Shown one piece after another: positions 50,386 to 59,278 of a DNA stretch of 64,000 bases. Origin of the DNA: Bradyrhizobium sp. WSM1417 (GTDB taxonomy: Bacteria > Pseudomonadota > Alphaproteobacteria > Rhizobiales > Xanthobacteraceae); assembly GCF_000515415.1 (NCBI RefSeq), contig NZ_KI911783.1:1-64000 (forward strand), in the 5' to 3' direction. The position numbers and the translations under genes were made by a program. Every line of letters starts with the position of its first letter. Position 1 is the first letter of the stretch. Below the pieces are notes generated by a model. It made no database searches, was not told where the DNA came from, and saw only the letters and a program-made list of their open reading frames with translations.

Positions 50386-50400
50386 CGTTATATTATAACA
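50386..50400. promoter_or_regulatory. Zur-like operator overlapping a -10 element
   Basis: GTTATATTATAAC (50387-50399) is a palindrome like alphaproteobacterial Zur boxes. On the minus strand it contains TATAAT, so repressor binding would block the promoter of the His-rich/aztABC operon. It lies 8-22 bp before the start codon, predicting a very short leader. Confidence 0.7.
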
Positions 50401-50421
50401 TTACCCCTGTCCACGCCGGGC

Positions 50422-50922
50422 TCAGGGCTTGCCGATCACCATGGCGATGGCGGCGGCGACGAACGGGAACGGCAGCGAGACCGCGCAGCGGAACCAGACG
50501 AAACGGGCCGGCATGAACGGAATTTCCCACAAAATCACCCGCTGGAAGGCAAACAGCGCCCAGGCGACGACATAGGCCACCACCTGCGGCACCCCACCGC
50601 CCGATTTCAGCGCCACCGTACCGATGGAGAAGCCGATCACCGGGCCGCCGGGCGTCGCGGCCCCGGCGACCACGGCAGTCGCGACCCCGAGCCAGCCGCT
50701 GTCCGGGCCGAGCCAGCCGCTGATCACCTCCTGCGGGATGATGGCGGCGATGTAGCCGGAGCCGATCACCCCCAGCGCGATCCGCGGCACGATGTTGATG
50801 AAGTCCATCGAGCCTTCGCGCAGCGAGGCCTTGAACACCGGTGGGCCGCGGCGAAAGGCGATTAGGCCGACGCCGAACACCGAGCCCCACAACAGGATGT
50901 CGATCAGAAGCGCGGCGCTCAA
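50422..50922 (-). CDS. ArsP-like permease, second half
   Basis: A 166-residue membrane protein with about five helices and the motif ATPGGPVIGFSIGTVAL. It is half the size of a usual permease of this family (about 300-350 residues). It starts at TTG 50922, overlapping the partner's stop (TTGA). Metal substrate not determinable. Confidence 0.78.
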   Translation of the reverse strand: MSAALLIDILLWGSVFGVGLIAFRRGPPVFKASLREGSMDFINIVPRIALGVIGSGYIAAIIPQEVISGWLGPDSGWLGVATAVVAGAATPGGPVIGFSIGTVALKSGGGVPQVVAYVVAWALFAFQRVILWEIPFMPARFVWFRCAVSLPFPFVAAAIAMVIGKP

Positions 50923-51530
50923 TTCTCGTCGTCCTTGATGGCCGGCTTCGGATAAAGCCGGACGTAGACGAAGCGGCCAAGCGCGCCTGCGAGCACCGGC
51001 AACGGCAGCGAGATGACGATGCGCCACAGCGTGAAGTCGGTGCCCATGATCGGGATTTCCCAGGCCACCGCCCGGCCATAGCCGATCAGGGTCCAGCTCA
51101 CGACCATGGCGATGGTGGCACCGAAATCGGCGCCGACCGCGAGCAGCGCACTCGCCACGGGATAGGCGGTGAAGGGACCGCCGGGCAGGATCGCGCCGAA
51201 GGCGGTGCCGATCAGAAGGCCTTTCAGGCCCGATTTCGGCCCGAGCGCACGCGAGACTTTTTCGTGCGGCAGGATCTCGGAGATGAACGCGCCGAGCAGG
51301 CAGCCGGCCAGCACGCGCGGCAGGATGCCGCCGAACAGCGAGAGATCGTGGGTCAATATGTCGAGAACACCGTCGGTGCCGTCACGCCGCCAGACCAGAC
51401 CCGCGCTCACCGCCACCAGCGCTGCGATGATGATGGTCGACCAACCGATCGGCTTGCGCACGCGGCCCGGCCGCGGCTCGGAGTCCGCGTCCTCGGCGGG
51501 CGCCGGGTCTTTCGGGGAGGGTTCTGACAA
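50919..51530 (-). CDS. ArsP-like permease, first half
   Basis: A 203-residue membrane protein; an acidic N-terminal tail (about 25 residues) precedes four to five helices. The motif GAILPGGPFTAYPVASALL matches that of its neighbour, so the pair look like two separated repeats of one permease. The overlap points to co-translation and a heterodimer. Confidence 0.8.
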   Translation of the reverse strand: MSEPSPKDPAPAEDADSEPRPGRVRKPIGWSTIIIAALVAVSAGLVWRRDGTDGVLDILTHDLSLFGGILPRVLAGCLLGAFISEILPHEKVSRALGPKSGLKGLLIGTAFGAILPGGPFTAYPVASALLAVGADFGATIAMVVSWTLIGYGRAVAWEIPIMGTDFTLWRIVISLPLPVLAGALGRFVYVRLYPKPAIKDDEN

Positions 51531-51663
51531 CGGGCGCGTTCGGCTCGAGGGTGATGCCCGTCTTGATTAAGGGCGCCGCGGATGCGATGCAAACAGTACG
51601 ATGACGGGAGCGATGCGCACCTCGCGCAGGGCCATGCGAGGTGAAGTGCGAATTCCGCACAGC

Positions 51664-51693
51664 AAAAAGGCGGCCGCACGAGCGACCGCCTTT
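51664..51693 (-). terminator. Intrinsic terminator of sodB
   Basis: On the minus strand AAAGGCGG pairs with CCGCCTTT across 12 bases, followed by a T-run. It lies 22 bp past the sodB stop. Confidence 0.85.
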
Positions 51694-51715
51694 CGCTATT
51701 CCGATGAGGCTTAAC

Positions 51716-52312
51716 TCAGGCCTTGTCGAACAGGGACTCGACGTATTCCCAGTTCACAAGGTTCTCGACGAACGCCTTCAGATAGTCGGGACGGCGGTTG
51801 CGATAGTCGATGTAGTAGGAGTGCTCCCAGACGTCGCAGCCGAGGATCGGGGTGGCGCCGTGCACCAGCGGATTCTCGCCGTTCGGGGTCTTGGCAATCT
51901 CGAGCTTGCCGTTCTTGACCTGGAGCCAGCACCAACCGGAGCCGAACTGGCCGACGCCGGCCGCCTGGAAGTCCGTCTTGAACTTCTCGAAGCCGCCGAG
52001 GTCCTCGTTGATCTTCTTTTCAATCTTGCCCGGCAGCTTGGTGCCGCCGCCATTTGGCTTCATCCAGCTCCAGAAATGGATGTGGTTGTAGTGCTGGCCG
52101 GCATTGTTGAACACCGCGGGGTTCTTGCCGAACGAGCCCTTGACGATCTCCTCAAGGGACTTGCCTTCCCATTCGGTGCCCTTAAGCGCGTTGTTGCCGT
52201 TGGTGACATAGGCCTGATGATGCTTGTCGTGGTGGAATTCGAGCGTTTCCTTCGACATGAATTGTCCAAGGGCGTCATAGGCGTAGGGGAGTGGGGGCAG
52301 CGTAAAGGTCAT
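51716..52312 (-). CDS. sodB: Superoxide dismutase, iron type
   Basis: A 198-residue enzyme converting superoxide to peroxide and oxygen. Metal ligands H27, H77, D160 and H164 are in HHDKHHQAYV, QHYNHIHFW and DVWEHSYYIDY. Q73 sits at the position usual for iron enzymes (FNNAGQ). No signal peptide, so it is cytosolic. It has its own terminator. Confidence 0.95.
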   Translation of the reverse strand: MTFTLPPLPYAYDALGQFMSKETLEFHHDKHHQAYVTNGNNALKGTEWEGKSLEEIVKGSFGKNPAVFNNAGQHYNHIHFWSWMKPNGGGTKLPGKIEKKINEDLGGFEKFKTDFQAAGVGQFGSGWCWLQVKNGKLEIAKTPNGENPLVHGATPILGCDVWEHSYYIDYRNRRPDYLKAFVENLVNWEYVESLFDKA

Positions 52313-52550
52313 GGGTGTTGTCCGCGACTGATGGGGGAACGAGACTTAACGGTCACCCCTTATAGAAGGTTCCGTGGCCGTTAAATACCGCGAATTTTCC
52401 AAAAGGCATGGTGCGACGGCTTGGCCGGATTGCATAAAATCGTCGCAAGGATGTAGGGCGTTTCAACCGGGCCGTAAAATATCATTGCCTTTGAGGTGCT
52501 TATGGCAGAACGAAACGCACAGGCGGCGCGGAGATGCGAAAGAGAGAGCG

Positions 52551-53078
52551 ATGAGCATCGAGATCGACATTTTGAACGGCGACGCCTCGTGGCGGATAGC
52601 GGAGCCGCTGCATCAGGCGGTCTTCGGACCTGATATCGTCGCGAAGCAGCCCTGGGCTCACGTCAAATGGGCCAATGCCGATTTGCGCGTGCTGATCGAG
52701 ACGCCCGAGGATGGTCTCGTCTGCCATGTCGGCATCTACTTCCGCACCGTCACCTGGAACGGGCAGAAGGTTCACATCGGCGGCATTGGCGGCGTCTGCA
52801 CGCGGGAGGACCGGCGCGGCCGCGGCTATGCGACCGTGGCGATCGACGCCGCGCTGCATACCATGCGTGCCAACGAGGCGGTCCGCTTCGCGTTGCTGTT
52901 CTGCGAGCCGCACAATGTCGCGTTCTACGAGGCCCGCAGCTGGCTCCCCTTCAAGGGCGAGGTCTATTGCGAGCAGCCGGAGGGACGGATCCGCTTCACC
53001 CACATGGCGCCCTATGTCTGCAACATCGTCAGCGCGCCGACGCTGGGCACCATCGACCTCTGCGGCCTGCCCTGGTGA
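52551..53078 (+). CDS. GNAT family acetyltransferase (aminoglycoside 2'-type fold)
   Basis: A 175-residue protein. Acetyl-CoA site GGIGGVCTREDRRGRGYATVAIDAALHTM; also DGLVCHVGIYFRTV and MAPYVCNIVSAPTLG at the C-terminus. Similar in layout to AAC(2') and to NodA-like acyltransferases, but NodA length and motifs are not matched. The start is ATG 52551; an in-frame ATG at 52374 would overrun the sodB promoter. Confidence 0.83.
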   Translation: MSIEIDILNGDASWRIAEPLHQAVFGPDIVAKQPWAHVKWANADLRVLIETPEDGLVCHVGIYFRTVTWNGQKVHIGGIGGVCTREDRRGRGYATVAIDAALHTMRANEAVRFALLFCEPHNVAFYEARSWLPFKGEVYCEQPEGRIRFTHMAPYVCNIVSAPTLGTIDLCGLPW

Positions 53079-53160
53079 GCCCTGCGTGAGGCGCGGCTGG
53101 TGCCGGGGCCGCACGCCATATAGTATGTTGAGCATCATCCAATATTCCGCGCGGTGACAC

Positions 53161-54546
53161 ATGACGATCGACGCCTCCCTGGACGCCGTGCCGCCGCCTG
53201 CCCCGGTCGCCTCCCCCATCGCCAGCCTGCTGACGGCACCGATCCTGCCGACGCTGCTGCGGCTCGCGATCCCCAACATGATCGCGATGGTCGGCAGCAC
53301 GCTGGTCGCAATCGCCGAGACCTCCTATATCGGCCGGCTCGGCACCATCCCGCTCGCAGCGATCGCGCTGGTGTTTCCGTTCGCCATGCTGACGCAGATG
53401 ATGAGCGCGGGCGCGATGGGCGGCGGCGTCTCGTCTGCGATCAGCCGCGCGCTCGGCGCAGGCGATCGGAGCCGTGCGGCGACGCTGGCGCTGCATGCCG
53501 CCATCATCGGCCTCTGCGGCGGACTTTTCTTCACGGTGACGATGCTCGTCTTCGGGCGCTCGTTCTTCACGCTGCTGGGCGGGCGCGAGCGCGTGCTCGA
53601 GGAAGCCAGCGGCTATTCGCAAATGCTGTTCTCCGGTGCGGTCGCGATCTGGCTCGTCAACACGCTGGCATCGGTGATCCGCGGCACCGGCGACATGCGT
53701 CTGCCCTCGATGGCGCTGATCGGGACGAGCGTGCTCCAGATCGCGCTCGGCGGCACGCTGGGGCTTGGTCTGTTCGGTGTGCCGCAATTCGGCATGCCCG
53801 GTGTCGCCGCCGGTCAGTTGATCGCGTTCACCTGTGCCGCGATCTTCTTCCTCTGGTATCTCTGGTCCGGCCGCAGCCGGCTGCCGCTGGATTTTCGCGC
53901 CTTCCATTTCGATCGCGCGATGTTCTTCGACATCCTCAAGGTCGGCGCGGTCGCCTGCCTGTCGCCGCTCCAGACCGTGCTCACCATTTTGATCTTCACC
54001 AAGATCCTGGCGACCTTCGGCACCGAGATGCTGGCCGGTTATGGCATCGGCTCGCGACTGGAATTTTTGCTGATCCCGATCACCTTCGCCTTCGGCATCG
54101 CCTCGGTGCCGATGGTCGGCATGGCGATGGGCGCCGGACAGGTGAAGCGTGCGCGGCGCGTGGCCTGGACCGCGGCCGCGGCTTCGGGAATCACGGTCGG
54201 CCTGATCGGCCTCGTCATTGCGCTCGATCCGTCACTGTGGGTTTCGCTCTTCACCAGGGATCCCGGCGTCGCCGCCGCCGCGCACAGCTATTTCCACTGG
54301 GCCGGCCCGACCTTCGTGTTCTTCGGCATGGGCGTGTCGCTTTATTTCTCCTCGCAAGGCGCGGCGCGCGTTGGCGGTCCCGTGCTCGCCTCCACCGCGC
54401 GGCTTCTGATCGTCGCGATCGGCGGCGGCACCCTCATGATGGCGCAGGCTCCGGCCTGGACTCTGTTCGCGCTGGTTGGCGGCGCCATGGCGGTGTTCGG
54501 GCTATCGACCGCGGCCTCGGTCGCCTTGGTGCGCTGGGGCAAATGA
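53161..54546 (+). CDS. MATE family efflux transporter
   Basis: A 461-residue membrane protein with 12 predicted helices in two halves. Family segments: RLAIPNMIAMVGSTLVAIAETSYIGRLG, VSSAISRALGAGDRSRAATLALHAA, VIRGTGDMRLPSMALIG, and FGIASVPMVGMAMGAGQVKRARRVAWTAA. It exports cationic compounds in exchange for H+ or Na+. It follows the GNAT gene by 82 bp. Confidence 0.93.
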   Translation: MTIDASLDAVPPPAPVASPIASLLTAPILPTLLRLAIPNMIAMVGSTLVAIAETSYIGRLGTIPLAAIALVFPFAMLTQMMSAGAMGGGVSSAISRALGAGDRSRAATLALHAAIIGLCGGLFFTVTMLVFGRSFFTLLGGRERVLEEASGYSQMLFSGAVAIWLVNTLASVIRGTGDMRLPSMALIGTSVLQIALGGTLGLGLFGVPQFGMPGVAAGQLIAFTCAAIFFLWYLWSGRSRLPLDFRAFHFDRAMFFDILKVGAVACLSPLQTVLTILIFTKILATFGTEMLAGYGIGSRLEFLLIPITFAFGIASVPMVGMAMGAGQVKRARRVAWTAAAASGITVGLIGLVIALDPSLWVSLFTRDPGVAAAAHSYFHWAGPTFVFFGMGVSLYFSSQGAARVGGPVLASTARLLIVAIGGGTLMMAQAPAWTLFALVGGAMAVFGLSTAASVALVRWGK

Positions 54547-54653
54547 GCACAGGTCAATGCACGCAGGCGAATAAACGCGGGAATGTGATTCCATCCAGCG
54601 TTGCACTATCCTGCTAGGCTGCTATGGAGGCGCTCCACTTCGGGGCTCTCTCC

Positions 54654-55088
54654 ATGACTTCCAGATTCGCCGCTCTCATCGTCCTTCTGGCTGCGCTCCT
54701 TGGCGCGACTGCCGCCGATGCCCAGAGCGCCGACGGGACCTGGCTGACCCAGGCGGGCGACGCCCGCGTCAAGATCAGCAAATGCGGCAGCGGCATCTGC
54801 GGCAATGTCGTCTGGCTGCGTGAACCCCACGACACCGCGACCGGCCAGCCCGCCACCGACAGCAAGAATCCCAATCCCGCCCTCGCCAAGCGCCCGATGA
54901 TCGGCTTGCCATTGTTCAGCGGCATGCAGCCTTCAGGGCCGAACAAATGGTCGGGCCAGATCTACAATGCCGACGACGGCAGCACCTATGCGAGCAGCGT
55001 TGCGGTGACATCAGCGGATTCGCTGCGGGTTGAGGGTTGCGTTGGCGCGCTCTGCGGCGGCGAAACGTGGACCCGGGCGGGGCGCTAG
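54654..55088 (+). CDS. DUF2147 family exported protein
   Basis: A 144-residue protein: signal peptide MTSRFAALIVLLAALLGATAADAQ, then ADGTWLTQAGDARVKISKCGSGICGNVVWL, a DUF2147 pattern, and a C-terminal WSGQIYNADDGSTYASSV. Four cysteines could make disulfides. A periplasmic role is unknown. It converges with the DUF3095 gene, 4 bp apart. Confidence 0.85.
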   Translation: MTSRFAALIVLLAALLGATAADAQSADGTWLTQAGDARVKISKCGSGICGNVVWLREPHDTATGQPATDSKNPNPALAKRPMIGLPLFSGMQPSGPNKWSGQIYNADDGSTYASSVAVTSADSLRVEGCVGALCGGETWTRAGR

Positions 55089-55092
55089 CACT

Positions 55093-56232
55093 TCACGCCA
55101 TCATCACCTTCAGCGCCGTCGCCGCCGAGGCGTAGCCGCCCCGCGCACCGTCGATGAAATGGACGTGGTCGCTGCGGAGCGCCGACGGGGTGAAGCAGGT
55201 CATCATCGCGGCGTCCTGCTGGTGGAGCCCGTAACGCACGATGCCGTCGCGCGCGGCAGTCGCGAGACGATCGCTGAGGGCACGCTCGAGCTCCGGCGTA
55301 CAGTCGAGGATCATGCGCAGGCCGTCGTCATATTTGCGGAAATCGGAGTTCTCCACGACCTGCCGCCTATAGAGCTTCGGCACGAAGCCGCCGACCTTGA
55401 GGTCGAAGCGCATGATCAAATAGACAAAAAGCGTGTAGGCCAGCACGCTGGCGCGGCGTGCGAGCAACGGACCTCCGCGCTTGGTGCGCGCCTCATATTC
55501 CAGCCCCTGCGGCGGCCATGTCAGCGGCGGCCCTTGTGGCGGCACGGGCCGACCGGCATCCGGGCTGCGCTCGACGAGATGGATGATGTCCTCGATCACG
55601 TTGCGGAATGCCGAAGGATCGGCGCCCTGGGCCGGCATCACCAGCACGGACAGGATCAGGCCGCGCGCAGCCGGAATCACCTCGAAGCGGCAGGACAGGC
55701 CAGAGAGATCGGGCTGCGTGCCCGCGGGCGCTTCGGTGATCGCAAACTCGCCGCGCTTCATCGCGGCGTCGGCCCAGGCGAGCCCGCCGCCAGAAAACAT
55801 CGCATAGGACAAATTGGCCGACGGACCGAAGCGCGCGACGCGCACGTCGAGGCCCTGCGCCCGAATGGCGCTCACCGCCACCAGCGCGATGCGCATCCGC
55901 AAGTCGAGATCTTCCCGGACCCAGGTCGCGGTCGCAGCCAAAGCCTCGCGGGCGGGCTCGAGATCATTAGGCGCGACCGCAAAACTCGCGCCGTCGCCGC
56001 CGAACACGAAGGGAAATTCGCGTCCCTCCAATGCGTTCGTCACCGCCGCGATCACGGCGGCACCGGCCATGTTCACCGCCTTGTAGCGCTGCGCCGCGAT
56101 GGCCTGGGTCGAATCCACGATGTCGGCAACGCCGACGCTCCAGTCATCGGGCAGCGGCGAGTACAAAGCGGGGTCCATCAGGCTGGTGAAGCCGCGAAAC
56201 ACCGGAATGCCGCTATAGAACGCTGATGTCAT
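55093..56232 (-). CDS. DUF3095 family protein with cyclase-like motifs
   Basis: A 379-residue cytosolic protein of the DUF3095 family. Near the N-terminus VGVADIVDSTQAI (D37) and FPFVFGGDGASFAV (D80) occur 43 residues apart, exactly the D12 to D55 spacing in the class III cyclase at 11159-12955. The C-terminal half (VPKLYRRQVVENSDFRKYDDGLRMILDCTPELE, HFIDGARGGYASAA) is specific to DUF3095. Start MTSAFYSG (56232). Activity unproven. Confidence 0.82.
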   Translation of the reverse strand: MTSAFYSGIPVFRGFTSLMDPALYSPLPDDWSVGVADIVDSTQAIAAQRYKAVNMAGAAVIAAVTNALEGREFPFVFGGDGASFAVAPNDLEPAREALAATATWVREDLDLRMRIALVAVSAIRAQGLDVRVARFGPSANLSYAMFSGGGLAWADAAMKRGEFAITEAPAGTQPDLSGLSCRFEVIPAARGLILSVLVMPAQGADPSAFRNVIEDIIHLVERSPDAGRPVPPQGPPLTWPPQGLEYEARTKRGGPLLARRASVLAYTLFVYLIMRFDLKVGGFVPKLYRRQVVENSDFRKYDDGLRMILDCTPELERALSDRLATAARDGIVRYGLHQQDAAMMTCFTPSALRSDHVHFIDGARGGYASAATALKVMMA

Positions 56233-56409
56233 CGGATGATGCCGGATGGTTGGGACGCACGTCCAAAGAGACATACGCAGAAGAATCGATTCGGGTTCGC
56301 CGGGAGCGCGCCCTTGCAACCATTGGCCGAAATGGAACCGGACAACAAGACGAGGGCGCGCTGCAATGCCACAGAAGGTCATTGATCGGCATCAAACAGC
56401 TGCGCGCAA

Positions 56410-56835
56410 ATGGCGTCTAGTCTTGATGATCTAACATGGTTGCGCGGGAACATCGACGTGTCCGACTTCGACAGGAAGGACTCCATCGCTCCGGTACGCC
56501 GGCGCACCGGGCGTGATCCGATCAGCGCGGTGAAGATGCCGGAAAGCCTGACCGCGGCCGTCGATAATTGGGCCGAAACGCATCACCTGTCGCGCTCGGA
56601 TGCCATCCGGACGCTGGTCGAGCTGGGCCTGAAGGTCGCGCCCCCGGCACTCCCGCCAGGGCACCCGCTCGCCTCGGATGCCACCAGGATCGAAGAGCTT
56701 GCGGTGCATGAACTCGAGGGACTGCTCGATCCTGCCCTGTCTGAAGACGAACGCGAGCGCCGGATCCGCCGTCTGACCGACGGCCCGCCGGAGTTCTCAC
56801 ACGAACGGATTGACCTGCCGAAGCACCGGACCTGA
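56410..56835 (+). CDS. Ribbon-helix-helix domain protein
   Basis: A 141-residue protein. Residues about 40-75 (ISAVKMPESLTAAVDNWAETHHLSRSDAIRTLVELGLK) have an RHH pattern of DNA-binding antitoxins and regulators. No toxin gene is adjacent. The start is uncertain because no good ribosome-binding site precedes ATG 56410. Confidence 0.65.
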   Translation: MASSLDDLTWLRGNIDVSDFDRKDSIAPVRRRTGRDPISAVKMPESLTAAVDNWAETHHLSRSDAIRTLVELGLKVAPPALPPGHPLASDATRIEELAVHELEGLLDPALSEDERERRIRRLTDGPPEFSHERIDLPKHRT

Positions 56836-56839
56836 ATGT

Positions 56840-57055
56840 CTAGTGCAGCTTCTCATCCTGACGCTTGCACAGCGCGGATGAAGGTACGTCGTGGCAACCG
56901 ACCAGACGCACGAATTTCTGCGGATACATTTCGTGACCGTGATCACCGGAATTTTGGTGAGACATCGGCTCGCAGCGAACGGGCTGACAGTGAACGTCGC
57001 TTTGCTGTGCGCAAGATGGCTTTGCCGACGCCTTGTCCGGGCTCGCAGCGGTCAT
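56840..57055 (-). CDS. Small Cys/His-containing hypothetical protein
   Basis: A possible 71-residue product, MTAASPDKASAKPSC at the start, with five cysteines and four His in KPSCAQQSDVHCQPVRCEPMSHQ and RLVGCHDVPSSALC. ATG 57055 has GGGAG at 7-base spacing. It overlaps no gene and fills most of the 345-bp gap 56836-57180. No family recognised. Confidence 0.45.
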   Translation of the reverse strand: MTAASPDKASAKPSCAQQSDVHCQPVRCEPMSHQNSGDHGHEMYPQKFVRLVGCHDVPSSALCKRQDEKLH

Positions 57056-57180
57056 GGACTGCTCCCTATCGATTAGGGCAGATCGATTGACGTAAGCCAA
57101 TCGATTGCGCGGCATCTTACAACCAAATCCGGACGATGTCATTGCGCCGGATCAATGCAATTGTGCCGATGGAGTTCCGC

Positions 57181-57903
57181 CTACGCCGTGTTGCCCGCGT
57201 CGACCGTGAACACGGTACCCGTCACATTGCGACCGCCCTCGCCCAACAGATATTCCACCATGCGCGCGACATCGTCGGTCTCCGGCAGGCGGCGTAGCGC
57301 GCTGCGGCCGGCGATGCGCTTGCGGCTGTCGTCGGAGAGATTGTGCGTCAGCTCGGTGTCGATGAAACCGGGCGCGATCGCATTCACGGTGATGCCGAGC
57401 TTGCCGACCTCGCGCGCGAGCGAACGGGTGAAGCCGGTGGCGGCGGCCTTGGTCGCACCGTAAACCGAGAGGCCGTTATAGCCGGTGGTCGCGATGATCG
57501 AGGAGATGTTGATGATACGGCCGGCACCGTCGGCCATCATCTGGCGCGCGACATATTTGGTGAGAATGATCGGCGACAGCACGTTGAGCTGCACCAGCGC
57601 CTCGATCTCGGAATTGTGCATGGTCGCCAGCAGGCCTTCGGTGCCGAGGCCGGCATTGTTGACGAGGCCGTAGATCGGGCCGAATTCATCGCGCACGAGT
57701 TTGGCATAGGCCGGGATCGCGTCGATCACGGCGAGGTCACAGGCGCGGAAATGCAGGCGCCCTTCCGACCCGGCGATCGCCGCCTGGAGCTCGTCGCTCT
57801 CGCGCCGCGCGGCCGCGATCACGTTGTAGCCGGCATCGACAAGCCGCTTGCCGATCGCAAGGCCGATACCGCGGCTGCCACCCGTGACGAGAACATTATG
57901 CAT
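57181..57903 (-). CDS. SDR family oxidoreductase, 3-oxoacyl-ACP reductase-like
   Basis: A 240-residue NAD(P)-dependent reductase. TGGSRGIG cofactor site, NNAG, catalytic Ser (ISSI), Tyr-x-x-x-Lys in YGATKAAATGF, and the C-terminal GRNVTGTVFTVDAG. FabG-like length. It overlaps the preceding ligase by 8 bases and probably reduces the acyl-ACP made by that operon. Confidence 0.9.
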   Translation of the reverse strand: MHNVLVTGGSRGIGLAIGKRLVDAGYNVIAAARRESDELQAAIAGSEGRLHFRACDLAVIDAIPAYAKLVRDEFGPIYGLVNNAGLGTEGLLATMHNSEIEALVQLNVLSPIILTKYVARQMMADGAGRIINISSIIATTGYNGLSVYGATKAAATGFTRSLAREVGKLGITVNAIAPGFIDTELTHNLSDDSRKRIAGRSALRRLPETDDVARMVEYLLGEGGRNVTGTVFTVDAGNTA

Positions 57904-59278
57904 CGGTGCGCGCCAGTTTGCCGGCCGGGGTGACGTCCAGCGCCTCGACGAAGCGGATCACCGCCGGCACCTTATGGGACGCGAGCTGCGCGCGGCACTG
58001 ATCCAGGATCTGGGCGCGGATCTCTTTCGCGCGCGCCGGATCGGTGCCGTCGGCGAGGATCACGTCGGCGACGACGATGCCGCCGGTGATCGGGCTCTTG
58101 CGTGACTTCGCCCGCGACATCCGCACGTCGGGATGACGGTTGATCACCGCCTCGATCTCTTCAGGATGGACCTTCAGCCCGCCGATATTGATGATGCCGC
58201 CGCGTCGGCCGACGAAATAGTAGCGGTCGCCACGCAATTCGACGATATCGCCGCTGTCGACATACCCGTCTGCATCGGTGAGCGCAGCCGCGTCGCGGCC
58301 GATATAGGCGTGCGCCGTGCGCGTCGAGCGGATACGTAGCGAGCCGTCGACGACCTTCATTTCGACGCCATTGCGGTTGCCGAGATAGTCCGCCGGAAAG
58401 CCTTCCAGCCCGTCATTGACGGCAAAGCCGACGCCGGCCTCCGTGGATGCATAGGCATGGCCGACGGAGGAATTCGGGAACGACGCCTTCAGGCCGTCCA
58501 GCACCGCCTGATCGGCGATCTCGCCGGAGAGGCGGACATAGCGCGGCGCAAACTGCGCGGCCGAGCCGCTCATCAACAGCTTGCGCCAATGCGAGGGCGT
58601 GCCGGAGATGTGGGAGACGCCGCGCGCGTTCAGCCGCGTGACGTGATCGGCGAGCGCCTCATGCGGATCGGACAGCACCATCGAACCGCCGGAGAGGACG
58701 GCGCGGAGGAATATCTGCAGGCCGCCATAGCGGCGGATGTCGTAGAAGGTTGCCCATACCGGCGCCGGTCCACGCGCCGGGCCTTCGGCGACGATGGCGC
58801 CGGTGAGCGCTTCCAGCGTATGGCCAACGATCTTCGGCACGCCCGACGTGCCCGAAGTGAGCATCAGCCATTCCGTGGCGCGTTCAGTCCTGGCCGGTAC
58901 GGTGGCCTGAGGCGGCAGTTTTGCGGTGACGACCAGCGGCACGCCGGTCTCGGCCCAACGATCGGGCTCGTCGGTGACGACGGCATCGATCCCGGCATCC
59001 GCCATCAGCGCATCGAGATGCGCGGGATTGAGATCGGGCGGGCACAGCAGCATGCGGCGGGCAATACCGTCGAGCTCGATCATGGCAAGACCCGATCGGA
59101 GCTGGTCGGACACTTTCAGCAGCACCGCGCGACCGGACAGCTCGCCCAGGCGGCCACCCAGCACCGTCTGCGACAGGATATCCGTCAGCGACACGATATC
59201 GTGCGCATCCGACAGCGCGCGGCCCGTCAGCTCCGCGCCGAGATGGTCGCGAAGCGCAAAGATCTCACGCGGGGACAT
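57896..59278 (-). CDS. AMP-dependent acyl/aryl synthetase
   Basis: A 460-residue adenylate-forming enzyme. ATP motif LMLTSGTSGVPK, GHAYASTEAG, DSGDIVELRGDRYYFVGR, and C-terminal Lys in TPAGKLART. It likely activates a carboxylic acid and loads it onto the partner ACP. It overlaps the ACP gene by 14 bases. Confidence 0.88.
   Translation of the reverse strand: MSPREIFALRDHLGAELTGRALSDAHDIVSLTDILSQTVLGGRLGELSGRAVLLKVSDQLRSGLAMIELDGIARRMLLCPPDLNPAHLDALMADAGIDAVVTDEPDRWAETGVPLVVTAKLPPQATVPARTERATEWLMLTSGTSGVPKIVGHTLEALTGAIVAEGPARGPAPVWATFYDIRRYGGLQIFLRAVLSGGSMVLSDPHEALADHVTRLNARGVSHISGTPSHWRKLLMSGSAAQFAPRYVRLSGEIADQAVLDGLKASFPNSSVGHAYASTEAGVGFAVNDGLEGFPADYLGNRNGVEMKVVDGSLRIRSTRTAHAYIGRDAAALTDADGYVDSGDIVELRGDRYYFVGRRGGIINIGGLKVHPEEIEAVINRHPDVRMSRAKSRKSPITGGIVVADVILADGTDPARAKEIRAQILDQCRAQLASHKVPAVIRFVEALDVTPAGKLARTDA

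Noticed and set aside
53154..54617. A second plus-strand frame overlapping the MATE gene
   Set aside because: Arg/Asp-rich nonsense composition in another frame; the MATE frame (53161-54546) has 12 clear membrane helices.
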